Of a DNA stretch of 16,082 nt, positions 7,434-14,411 are shown piece by piece. The stretch is taken from contig JAEYWL010000100.1 in the NCBI GenBank assembly GCA_023428915.1, positions 1 through 16,082 on the forward strand. Direction: 5' to 3'. The DNA is from Verrucomicrobiota bacterium (GTDB lineage Bacteria; Chlamydiota; Chlamydiia; Chlamydiales; JAEYWL01). Both the position numbers and the translations under genes were made by a program. The notes under the pieces were generated by a model. It did not search any database, had not been told where the DNA came from, and saw only the letters and a list, made by a program, of their open reading frames with translations. Each line of letters starts with the position of its first letter. Position 1 is the first letter of the stretch.

Positions 7434-9980
7434 ATGCGCATTTTTTCTTATGCAATAAGAATATTAGTAGCCGGCTGTTTTTTAGCTCAAAGTGCTAACG
7501 GCTCGGATTCCTTATCCGCTGTAAATGATTTTAAGCTGCGGGCGAGAAAACCTGAGTGGCTGACAAAAATTCTGGATTACTACCCAACCGGCTCGCAACA
7601 TTCTGTGCTTTTTTATGAAACCGACCCGCAATCTAAAAAAGATGCCCCGGTAAAATGGATCGCCTACTACCCGACAGGCAAGCCTCAAGCTGAAGCTGAT
7701 TTGCTTACTGAAGGGGACAATGTATATTTACATGGAGTCGCCCTCTGGTATTACCCCGCAGGTTCTATAGAAAAGATCGCTTACTACCAAAAAGATGTTC
7801 TAAATGGCCCTGTGCGCACTTTTTATCAGGACGGAAAAGAAAAAACCCTTCTTTTGTACGATCAGGGAAACATTCAAAACATCAAAGAAGAATTCAGCCC
7901 GAACGGGCAGCTAATAGAAAGCTGGAATTACACCGATAATGCTTTAAACGGTTTGCACACGCAATACGATGAAGAAACGGGCAAAAAAATACTGGAAGAG
8001 CGCTTTTCCAATAATTTATTAGAAGGCGAAGCCTTTGAATGGTACGGCAATGGTGTAGTCAAGGCCAAATATAACTATTTGAAAGGCCTCCTGCATAATG
8101 AACCCAATGCACCGGCATTTGTGCGCTATTACCCGGACCACACAAAAAAAGAAAAACAAGATTTTTTTCGCGGCCAGCCTGATGGGGTCCATGTCTTGTA
8201 CCACCCTAATGGACAAGAAAGCTACCGTGCAACCTATAAACTAGGCTGGAAAAACGGCAAAGAGTCTTTTTGGAATGAAGCCGGCGATTTAATAGGAGAG
8301 GGTGAATACAGCAAAGGCAACCCTGTCGGCACCCATTTCTTAATCAAAGCCAGCGGCAACAAACGCATTGCGAAGTATACTGCCGCAGGGCAGCTTCAGG
8401 AACCTATTATTGAATTGCGGCCAGATGGGAGCAAGGCAGCGCAATACATCATGAAAGATGGCAAGTATGAAGGCTCCTTTCTATCCTGGCATGCAAACGG
8501 GCAGCTTGCCGAGGATTTTAATTATACCCATGGAGAAATGCAAGGACTGCAATTGGAATACGATGCCCTGGGACAACTTATTACAAGAGCCAATTTTGCC
8601 AATGGCGTGGAGCAAGGCCTGTTTGAAGAGTGGTATTCCAATGGACAGCAGGCAGTAAGAACGGCCTATGATGCCGGCAGAAAAAATGGCCTTTCGCAAA
8701 CTTGGGATGAGAACGGCACGCTGGTCCGCGAAGAGAACTACATACAAGATCTCTTAGAAGGAACAGCACGACAGTGGAATAGCGTCGGCGCTTTAATTTT
8801 TAAAGGGGAATTTAATGCCGGCAAAAAACAAGGCCTCCATCAAACTTGGGACGAAGATGGACAGCTTTTAGCCGAGTTTCATTATCTTGCTGATCAACCT
8901 GAAGGTTATCAAAGGGAATGGGATAGCAAAGGCCGCCTGATTTATGAAGCTTTCTATAGCAATGGGCTCAAACAAGGCGAGGAAAAAAAACTTTTCACAT
9001 CTGGAAAAACGCGGCAGTTGACTGAATACCAGGATGGCAAACCCCACGGCTTTTATCGCAGCTGGTTTGACAACGGCGACCTTCATGAAGAAAAGCAGTA
9101 CTGCCAGGGCATGCCAATAGGTGTGCATGTAACTTATTATCCCCCTGTTGAAGGCTTGCCGAAGCATCAGCTCGCAAAAAGAGTTGTCTATAACCATTTA
9201 GGCCAGCTTGAGGGAGAACAGCGCAGCTACTATCCGGATGGCCTGCAACAATCGCAGCTTACTTATGCCCAAGGTATTTTACATGGCCCTAAGAAAATCT
9301 GGGATGCTAAAGGCGCTCTCATAGGCGAAGCTAACTATATTCACGGGCGCTTAGAAGGCAGATATTTGGAAATTACTCCGGAAGGTAAGAAGATCCTTTC
9401 CAATTATAAAGATAATGTCATGGATGGCATCCACCAGGTATTCCATCCGCCATCGGAATTTTTTGGCGAAGTAAAAGCCCTGGAAGCAACCTATGCTTCA
9501 GGTAAACTGGAGGGGGAACTTGCCGAATTTAATGAGGCAGGCACTAAAATTGCCAGCACTCCTTATGTAAACGGCTTGAAGCACGGACTTGTAACATTAT
9601 ATGACGACGAAGGACGAGTTGAACTGACTGCCGCGTTTGCCAATGACAACCAGGAAGGGGAAGCTATCGAATATTATCCAAGCGGCAAAGTGCACAAAAA
9701 AGGCTCATTTAAAGCCAATAACCTTGAAGGCAGCGAGGAGATTTTCTACCCTAATGGAACCCTCTCAGCCCTTTATCCTTACCGCAATGGTTTGCTTGAC
9801 GGCACTGTGAAAGAATGGAATGAAAAAGGGGTTATTGTTTTTGAAGCAGATTATCGCAACGGCAAGCGGGAAGGCAAATTCAATAAATACTATGAAGATG
9901 GCAGCCCCTATATTCTTCAAACCTTTAAAGACGATGTCCGTATCGGTGAAAAGAGGGTCTTTCCCAAGAAGGGCGCTTAA
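7434..9980 (+). CDS. Large exported YwqK/MORN_2-type repeat protein
   Basis: 848 residues. A signal peptide (basic start, hydrophobic core to about residue 20, likely cut after SANG) directs export. Almost all the rest is about 30 imperfect repeats of ~23 residues, of the form G-x-x-x-x-W/Y-x-x-x-G-x-x-x-x-x-x-x-Y-x-x-G. Typical units contain WHANGQL, WYSNGQQ, WDENGTL and YYPDGLQ. This matches the MORN variant found in the YwqK 'antitoxin' family, which predicts a long beta-hairpin solenoid. No enzyme domain was seen. The many exposed Tyr, Trp and Asn-Gly turns suggest binding to peptides, lipids or another surface, perhaps in the periplasm, outer surface or host after secretion. A toxin-antitoxin role is unlikely for an exported 848-residue chain. 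It is divergent from mutL and ends 31 bases before the convergent MFS gene. No terminator hairpin is visible in that gap. Confidence 0.85.
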   Translation: MRIFSYAIRILVAGCFLAQSANGSDSLSAVNDFKLRARKPEWLTKILDYYPTGSQHSVLFYETDPQSKKDAPVKWIAYYPTGKPQAEADLLTEGDNVYLHGVALWYYPAGSIEKIAYYQKDVLNGPVRTFYQDGKEKTLLLYDQGNIQNIKEEFSPNGQLIESWNYTDNALNGLHTQYDEETGKKILEERFSNNLLEGEAFEWYGNGVVKAKYNYLKGLLHNEPNAPAFVRYYPDHTKKEKQDFFRGQPDGVHVLYHPNGQESYRATYKLGWKNGKESFWNEAGDLIGEGEYSKGNPVGTHFLIKASGNKRIAKYTAAGQLQEPIIELRPDGSKAAQYIMKDGKYEGSFLSWHANGQLAEDFNYTHGEMQGLQLEYDALGQLITRANFANGVEQGLFEEWYSNGQQAVRTAYDAGRKNGLSQTWDENGTLVREENYIQDLLEGTARQWNSVGALIFKGEFNAGKKQGLHQTWDEDGQLLAEFHYLADQPEGYQREWDSKGRLIYEAFYSNGLKQGEEKKLFTSGKTRQLTEYQDGKPHGFYRSWFDNGDLHEEKQYCQGMPIGVHVTYYPPVEGLPKHQLAKRVVYNHLGQLEGEQRSYYPDGLQQSQLTYAQGILHGPKKIWDAKGALIGEANYIHGRLEGRYLEITPEGKKILSNYKDNVMDGIHQVFHPPSEFFGEVKALEATYASGKLEGELAEFNEAGTKIASTPYVNGLKHGLVTLYDDEGRVELTAAFANDNQEGEAIEYYPSGKVHKKGSFKANNLEGSEEIFYPNGTLSALYPYRNGLLDGTVKEWNEKGVIVFEADYRNGKREGKFNKYYEDGSPYILQTFKDDVRIGEKRVFPKKGA

Positions 9981-10011
9981 ATAGACAATGGACTTTATGG
10001 ACTAGCGCCAA

Positions 10012-11241
10012 CTATTTTTCGTTAATGTCAATAATGTCGTTTGTCCATACTAAAACTTCTTCGCCCGCCGCCTCTGTCTGCGGCAGCCGCATTGCTAGCA
10101 TCGTGCCAGCCACAAAAAACACGGTAAAGAACTGTAAAGCTTTTGCCGGGGCATCTTCACTAAAGAATGTTGAAAGAAACCCTCCGCCGCCGGGTCCGAT
10201 AAACTCCGCCAGGCACCAGACCATGCCCATTAAAAAGGCGCTTACCATGCCTGTCTGATTGGGTAGAATTTTATACCCAAAGGCTATTACTACAGGATTG
10301 ATGATTCCTATTAGTGAACCGAGTACAAATAACAGCACAAGGGTAATTGGAGCCGAAAATGGCGGAGAAAATAAGAACAACATAAACAGCAGCGAGCCAA
10401 GCAAACTGGAAGAAAGAATGACAATTTTAGGCGAGTATTTGTCAGCTAGCCAGCCCCCAGGAACCATCATTAGGGCAGATCCCATGATTAAAGCAAAATG
10501 CCCTCCGCCAAAAGCCATCCAGTTCTCATATCCGCGGGTATGCAAAATATCAGGTAAGAGAAAAATAGTCGCCCACATTACTGCCTGATTGCACAGCTGA
10601 ATGAAATAGAGCTTAGTCATTAGCCTGTGCTTAAAAAGCCTAAAGCAAGCAAAAAACGATTTTTTAGGTTTTTGGCTGGCAGGCATCCATTCTTTACTGA
10701 AAGCCGAACCTCGGATCAAAAACATAAGGCCCACAATTATCAGCGAGGGAAGGGCAATAAAAACAATTTCCTTGCCAAACCATTGGAAGCTTTGACTAAA
10801 GATCATCTGGCTAAAGGCCATGCCCATTGCCCCGCCTGAAATAAAAATAGTCATAAAGAATGATTTGCGGGATTCTGTTAAACTACCTGTTAAACTGGCT
10901 CCGCAGGGATGAAAGGCTCCTGAACCCAGGCAGGTTAAACTATAAAACAGGAAAAAAAGGGCATAACTATCTGTATAGGCCAAAAATATATTGGTACAAG
11001 TAAGCAGGACGCCTAGTTTAATGAGTACTCCGCGATAGCCGCGATCGCTAAGCGAACCAAAAATTAATTGCGCACCCTCGCCCAAAAAAGCACCGACTCC
11101 AGCAATTAATCCCGCCTTTGCAAGATCTAATTGCATCATGGTCTTGTAAACCGGCCAAATCCCTAGCATCACATCGACCAAAAAATGGCCGGCAAAAAGA
11201 AGAGCTAAAATTTTAAAAACATTATGAAAACCGCTATTCAT
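10012..11241 (-). CDS. MFS transporter, fosmidomycin-resistance (Fsr)-like
   Basis: 409 residues with about 12 hydrophobic segments, an inner-membrane secondary transporter of the major facilitator superfamily. After the second segment, GSLSDRGYRG (62-71) matches the MFS loop motif G-x-x-x-D-R. GSGAFHPCGASL (106-117) and the following ISGGAMGMAFSQ resemble the AFHP and GGNLG signatures of Fsr-type efflux carriers. Substrate is unknown; drug or metabolite efflux is the family's usual role, but uptake is common among intracellular bacteria. The ATG at 11241 is preceded by AAAGTG on the minus strand. The tail is hydrophilic and short. It converges with the repeat-protein gene and is divergent from the low-complexity family. 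Confidence 0.85.
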   Translation of the reverse strand: MNSGFHNVFKILALLFAGHFLVDVMLGIWPVYKTMMQLDLAKAGLIAGVGAFLGEGAQLIFGSLSDRGYRGVLIKLGVLLTCTNIFLAYTDSYALFFLFYSLTCLGSGAFHPCGASLTGSLTESRKSFFMTIFISGGAMGMAFSQMIFSQSFQWFGKEIVFIALPSLIIVGLMFLIRGSAFSKEWMPASQKPKKSFFACFRLFKHRLMTKLYFIQLCNQAVMWATIFLLPDILHTRGYENWMAFGGGHFALIMGSALMMVPGGWLADKYSPKIVILSSSLLGSLLFMLFLFSPPFSAPITLVLLFVLGSLIGIINPVVIAFGYKILPNQTGMVSAFLMGMVWCLAEFIGPGGGGFLSTFFSEDAPAKALQFFTVFFVAGTMLAMRLPQTEAAGEEVLVWTNDIIDINEK

Positions 11242-11267
11242 TATTACACTTTAGTTAATTTCTAATT

Positions 11268-11296
11268 ATTTTAATATATTTTTTTAAAAAATGCAA
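11268..11296 (-). promoter_or_regulatory. Possible promoter for the MFS gene
   Basis: On the minus strand there is TTGCAT (11291-11296), a 17-base A/T-only spacer and TAAAAT (11268-11273), 27 bases before the ATG. The -35 box is weak and the region is so AT-rich that chance matches are expected. Confidence 0.3.
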
Positions 11297-11420
11297 TTAA
11301 ATTATTTACTTTTAATAAAAAGACCAAGCCTCCCTCTCTTAATCAGGGGAAATTTAAAGAAATTTCTTGAACACAAAATAAAGGTATAGGTATGCATCTA
11401 AAGACGACTACATAAGAAAA

Positions 11421-11442
11421 AACAACAAACATAGGAGTTGTT
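11421..11442 (+). promoter_or_regulatory. Inverted repeat with the ribosome binding site in its loop
   Basis: AACAAC (11421-11426) pairs with GTTGTT (11437-11442), which directly abuts the ATG at 11443. The loop contains TAGGA, so the RBS AGGAG is partly in the loop and partly in the stem. It could tune translation. Six A/T-rich pairs make a weak hairpin. Confidence 0.35.
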
Positions 11443-12486
11443 ATGAAAAAACGCAAAATGGCACAACTAGCCTTGATGGGCTTGGCAGCTGCTCTATCCA
11501 CAAGCGGTTTAGAAGCTTTTGAAGTTAATGGCACACTATTAGCTGCAGGTTGCGCTTCTGCAAGATCAAGCCAATACTACACAGCCGATAGCTACCCTCA
11601 ATCTTATAGCAGCTGCGCTCATGCATCTGCTATGTACCCGCAAGCACAAGCTTCCTACCATAGCTGTGCTACATCTGCATCAGGCTTCAGCGGCGAACCA
11701 ACATCTATGGGCGTTGGCTATCCTAATGGTACATGGAGCTATGGCCAGCCACATGATCCATATTACCAGCAAAACGAGGCTTCCTACTATAGCCCAAGCA
11801 ACACCTATTACTACGGACAACCTTCATCATCCACTTATAATTACAGCGGCGAGCAAGGTTCCTACAACTACGGCCAACCATCAAGCTGGAACTACGGCTC
11901 TCATGATAGCAGCTGGCAAGGTCAAGCTGTAAATAGCTATAACTATGGCCAGCCGGTTAACAGCTCAAGCATGAATTACGGTCAGCCAGTTAACAGCTCA
12001 AGCAGCAGCTTTAACTATAGCCAGCCGGTTAATGCTCAGCCAGTGAACCAATCTAATATGAATGGCACTCCAGTTAACCCAAACAATAACCCAGCTAATG
12101 CTCCTAAAAAAATTAGCTTGAATGATACAAGCTACGGCTCATCTCCAAGCTGGAGCTATGGCTCTTCTGCAACTCCAAGCTCCACAACTGCTCCTTCTGC
12201 TACCAATAGCTACAACTATGGCAGCACTAATAGCAGCAGTGCAGACAGCAGCTGGAACTATGGCAACAACACAAAAAGCACAACTAAAAGCACAACGCCC
12301 AAAAGCACAACCACAACAACAACACCATCATCTTCTAGCAATTGGAATTATGGATCTTCTTCTTCCACAAATTCCTCCACAGACGATGATAACAGCTGGA
12401 ATTTTGGCTCAAGCAACAGCAGCAGCACAAATTCCAATAGCACACTTCCAAGAACTACAAAATCAACGACAACAACACCTCGTTAA
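11443..12486 (+). CDS. Exported prion-like low-complexity protein (Ser/Tyr/Gly/Gln/Asn/Thr-rich)
   Basis: 347 residues. MKKRKMAQLALMGLAAAL starts a signal peptide probably cut after GLEA (residue 25). The mature chain is nearly all low complexity: SYGQP, YNYGQP, SWNYGS and NYGQPVNSSS motifs spaced across 98-325, and a Ser/Thr-rich tail with TTKSTT and TTTTTTP runs. Three cysteines lie near the N-terminus (37, 58, 75). The [S/G]-Y-[G/S]-Q grammar resembles the FUS/FET low-complexity domains of animals, which condense or form labile fibres. That is an analogy, not homology. The signal peptide and the TLLAxGC motif just after it are shared with the next gene, so they are paralogues, but this copy lacks the Cys-rich C-terminal domain. 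AGGAG precedes the ATG. Likely location is periplasm, cell surface or host inclusion. Function unknown. Confidence 0.8.
   Translation: MKKRKMAQLALMGLAAALSTSGLEAFEVNGTLLAAGCASARSSQYYTADSYPQSYSSCAHASAMYPQAQASYHSCATSASGFSGEPTSMGVGYPNGTWSYGQPHDPYYQQNEASYYSPSNTYYYGQPSSSTYNYSGEQGSYNYGQPSSWNYGSHDSSWQGQAVNSYNYGQPVNSSSMNYGQPVNSSSSSFNYSQPVNAQPVNQSNMNGTPVNPNNNPANAPKKISLNDTSYGSSPSWSYGSSATPSSTTAPSATNSYNYGSTNSSSADSSWNYGNNTKSTTKSTTPKSTTTTTTPSSSSNWNYGSSSSTNSSTDDDNSWNFGSSNSSSTNSNSTLPRTTKSTTTTPR
11941..12006 (+). repeat. 33-bp tandem repeat encoding NYGQPVNSSS
   Basis: Two adjacent 33-base units (11941-11973 and 11974-12006) encode NYGQPVNSSSM and NYGQPVNSSSS. A partial third unit (NYSQPVN) follows. Silent third-base changes between copies indicate selection on the protein repeat rather than a fresh duplication. 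Confidence 0.85.
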
Positions 12487-12504
12487 TTTTTAGAAATGTG
12501 TAAT

Positions 12505-12534
12505 AAGGCGATGCAATCGCTATTGCATCGCCTT
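12505..12534 (+). terminator. Perfect 13-bp hairpin after the first low-complexity gene
   Basis: AAGGCGATGCAAT (12505-12517) pairs perfectly with ATTGCATCGCCTT (12522-12534) around CGCT, starting 18 bases after the stop codon. Only three T follow, so it may act as a terminator or as an mRNA-stabilising or processing hairpin between co-transcribed genes. Confidence 0.65.
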
Positions 12535-12535
12535 T

Positions 12536-12552
12536 GGGCAATAGTACTGCCC
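12536..12552 (+). other. Second small hairpin upstream of the second family gene
   Basis: GGGCA (12536-12540) pairs with TGCCC (12548-12552) around a 7-base loop, immediately after the 13-bp hairpin. Just beyond it, CTCCT (12552-12556) can pair with the AGGAG ribosome binding site (12574-12578). A switch between these structures is conceivable but weakly supported. Confidence 0.35.
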
Positions 12553-12582
12553 TCCTATGAAGCAAACAATACAAGGAGTTAT

Positions 12583-13554
12583 ATGAAAAAACGTCAAATG
12601 ACAAAACTAGCTTTACTGGGCTTGGCAGGGCTATTATTTACAGGCTCAGACATCCAAGCTGCAGTAGCTACAGAATCTAATCCAACACTGTTAGCCGGCG
12701 GTTGCGGTGCAGGCAAATGCAGCTCTCAGTCAGCAAGAACAAGGCGCTATGATGCAATTGCTCTTGAAGACCAACCAGTAAATGCACAAGGCACATTCAA
12801 CTACGGCCCGATGCAAGGTCAGCAGCAGGGCAATCAACCTTACTCACAATCTTCTCCTGTTTCTAGAGTTCCTGCACAACCTAACCAAAGCACAGGCAAC
12901 TGGAGCAGCACCCAAGGACAAGCTAACTACAGCCATTCTCCGCAAAGCAATAGCAATAATTGGAATCCAAGCCAGCCAAACCATACACAAAATAATGTAT
13001 ATGGCGGCCAAGGACCGGAACAAGGGTACTTTATCGAAGAGGATGCAATCGAAGTAACTCCTTACAACAACAATGGCCCGCAGGCTTACAACAACCAACG
13101 CCAAAACAATAAATCTTGGAACAACAATAATAAGCAGCAAGCCTATAACAGCCAAAGTTCCAGCTACCAAAACTACTATTCTGATGATGCCACCGCCACC
13201 GATGGCTCTAACAGCAGTCTGATTTGGGGCAGCAGCAACAGCGGTAAAAACTTAACTGAGCAAGATCTAAAATCTCAGCTTAATCAAGAAGGCTTAAAGC
13301 AATACAACTCACTGGATGCTGAAGGTAAAGCTTTAGCATTAAAACTAGCAAATGGCTCTTGCCAAGGTAAGAATGATTGCAAAGGCTTAAGCTCTTGCAA
13401 AAATTCAGACCATAGCTGCGCAGGCCAAAACAGCTGTAAAGGCTCTGGCAATGCAAAATTTGCTGACAAAAACCTTGCGGTAAAAATTGCAGCTAAAAAA
13501 CAAGCAGAAAAACGCAGCAACACTATGAATACAAACTCTAAATATAGCTACTAA
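12583..13554 (+). CDS. Exported low-complexity protein with C-terminal Cys-rich (bufferin-like) domain
   Basis: 323 residues from the ATG at 12583, chosen because AAGGAG (12573-12578) precedes it and the N-terminus then matches both neighbours; an ATG at 12496 in the same frame would read through the hairpins. Signal peptide MKKRQMTKLALLGLAGLL, cut near DIQA (residue 26). Residues 35-46 hold TLLAGGCGAGKC. Residues 65-215 are Gln/Asn/Ser/Tyr/Pro-rich and probably disordered. Residues 224-255 (LTEQDLKSQLN, then SLDAEGKALA) look helical. The Cys core follows: Cys260, 266, 272, 279, 285 (C-x5-C-x5-C-x6-C-x5-C, with NDCKG and CAGQNSCKG), then DKNLAVKIAAKK. The core resembles small Cys-rich periplasmic metal-binding proteins of BufA type. 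Metal or redox binding is inference. The domain is shared with the next gene. Confidence 0.8.
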   Translation: MKKRQMTKLALLGLAGLLFTGSDIQAAVATESNPTLLAGGCGAGKCSSQSARTRRYDAIALEDQPVNAQGTFNYGPMQGQQQGNQPYSQSSPVSRVPAQPNQSTGNWSSTQGQANYSHSPQSNSNNWNPSQPNHTQNNVYGGQGPEQGYFIEEDAIEVTPYNNNGPQAYNNQRQNNKSWNNNNKQQAYNSQSSSYQNYYSDDATATDGSNSSLIWGSSNSGKNLTEQDLKSQLNQEGLKQYNSLDAEGKALALKLANGSCQGKNDCKGLSSCKNSDHSCAGQNSCKGSGNAKFADKNLAVKIAAKKQAEKRSNTMNTNSKYSY

Positions 13555-13582
13555 TTTAGTGTTAGCTTTTTAGGTACCCATT

Positions 13583-13620
13583 GCGCGGTTGTGGAATTCC
13601 ATCAACCGCGCTTTAATTTT
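13583..13620 (+). terminator. Intrinsic terminator after the second family gene
   Basis: GCGCGGTTG (13583-13591) pairs perfectly with CAACCGCGC (13603-13611), and the inside TGGAA/TTCCA extends the stem past a one-base bulge. TTTAATTTT follows directly. The stem is strong and GC-rich with a T-rich tail. Confidence 0.8.
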
Positions 13621-13658
13621 AAACTCTTGTAATTCAAATCATTCAAATAAGTGAGTTT

Positions 13659-14177
13659 ATGAAAAAGCATAAATTAAAGACCCTTGCCCTTTTGGGATTA
13701 GCCGCTAGTTTATGCGGTGCAAGCGACGAACTGTCTGCAAAAGACTATAACAAATCCATTTCTCAAACTTCTACAAGCAGCAGCAAACAAGCGGCGAGCT
13801 CTAATTCCTCATCAAAAGATGATGCCGAGCGCGACAAATATATGTCGCAAAACTCAGGCTACCATGTACTTACAGAAGATGAGTTAGTCGGCCAATTAAA
13901 TGCAACCGGCTTAAAACTCTACATGAGCTTAGATGATGAAGGCAAAGCCTTAGCTCGCAAAGTAGCCAGCCAGCTTTGCAACGGTACAAATGACTGCAAA
14001 GGATTGAATTCTTGCAAAACAGATCAAAACAATTGCGCCGGCCAAGGCAGCTGCCGCGGTAAAACCAAATGTGCGATTGGCGATAAGAATCTAGCCGTCA
14101 AATTAGCTGCAAAACACATGGCAGAAAAACGCGGCCAAACCTTCGACCCAACCATCAACACCAGCTCCGGCAAATAG
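13659..14177 (+). CDS. Small exported Cys-rich protein, same family (bufferin-like core)
   Basis: 172 residues. Signal peptide MKKHKLKTLALLGLAASL, likely cut after ELSA (residue 27). A short Ser/Gln/Lys-rich linker (28-65) replaces the long low-complexity region of the upstream paralogue. The conserved domain then runs LTEDELVGQLN (71-81), SLDDEGKALARK (90-101), six cysteines at 107, 113, 119, 126, 132 and 138 (steps 6,6,7,6,6), and DKNLAVKLAAK (142-152). It has one more cysteine than the upstream copy. The C-x-G-x-N-x-C-K-G and C-A-G-Q-x-S-C pattern resembles BufA-like periplasmic metal-sequestering peptides. No modifying enzyme gene of that pathway is in the window, so the functional link is open. 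A decayed copy of its 3' end lies at 15917-16019. The RBS AAGTGAG precedes the ATG. Confidence 0.8.
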   Translation: MKKHKLKTLALLGLAASLCGASDELSAKDYNKSISQTSTSSSKQAASSNSSSKDDAERDKYMSQNSGYHVLTEDELVGQLNATGLKLYMSLDDEGKALARKVASQLCNGTNDCKGLNSCKTDQNNCAGQGSCRGKTKCAIGDKNLAVKLAAKHMAEKRGQTFDPTINTSSGK

Positions 14178-14185
14178 CCTTACAA
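14083..14185 (+). repeat. Direct repeat copy 1 (3' end of the Cys-rich gene)
   Basis: This segment covers the last ~32 codons of the 172-residue gene and eight bases beyond its stop. It recurs at 15917-16019 with about 88% identity by hand alignment (nine substitutions, three small gaps). The two copies bracket the 502-residue gene in the same orientation. Confidence 0.9.
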
Positions 14186-14186
14186 G

Positions 14187-14223
14187 ACATTTGAAGCGGC
14201 GACTCGTTGCCGTTTTCAGATGT
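14187..14223 (+). terminator. Imperfect hairpin after the small Cys-rich gene
   Basis: ACAT-TGAA-CGGC on the left pairs with GCCG-TTCA-ATGT on the right, with small mismatches, around GACTCGTT. It lies 10 bases after the stop codon. No clean T-run follows, so termination is plausible but not certain. Confidence 0.5.
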
Positions 14224-14260
14224 CTGAAAACTCACCAACCTTTTATGGTTATACGCCTAA

Positions 14261-14299
14261 TTCAAACTTTTGAAATCACTTCCTAACATCCTGTATCTT
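14261..14299 (+). promoter_or_regulatory. Candidate promoter and palindromic site before the 502-residue gene
   Basis: TTGAAA (14270-14275), an 18-base spacer and TATCTT (14294-14299) form a plausible promoter. The -35 box is embedded in a palindrome, TTCAAACTTTTGAA (14261-14274), which could be an operator. It would give a ~105-base, very AT-rich leader before the ATG at 14412. Confidence 0.35.
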
Positions 14300-14411
14300 T
14301 AATAAAAATAAATAATCTCTTAATAAGAAATTATTAATAAACAGAAATAATTAATATAGATATTATTAAAAATAAATTAATAATAATTGTTAATTTAGTA
14401 ACCCAGGAATT

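Noticed and set aside
8868..9197. 109-residue antisense reading frame inside the repeat-protein gene
   Set aside because: Several antisense frames open here simply because of the repetitive codon pattern of the real gene. None has family features.
9981..10011. Bidirectional terminator between the repeat-protein and MFS genes
   Set aside because: The 31-base gap holds no convincing stem with a T-run.
11535..11560. LLAAGC as a lipoprotein lipobox in the first low-complexity protein
   Set aside because: The Cys is at residue 37, well past the hydrophobic core, and the -3 position is Ala rather than Leu/Val/Ile. A signal peptidase I site at GLEA fits better and matches both paralogues.
11974..12486. 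Third-frame reading frame over the low-complexity gene (12122-12493) as an overlapping gene
   Set aside because: Its Gln/Ala/Leu/Thr-rich translation is a frame-shadow of the AGC/ACA-rich repeats. It has no start signal.
12496..12582. Upstream ATG at 12496 as start of the second family gene
   Set aside because: It would translate through two hairpins and add 29 residues before the conserved MKKR signal peptide. The ATG at 12583 has AAGGAG and matches the paralogues.
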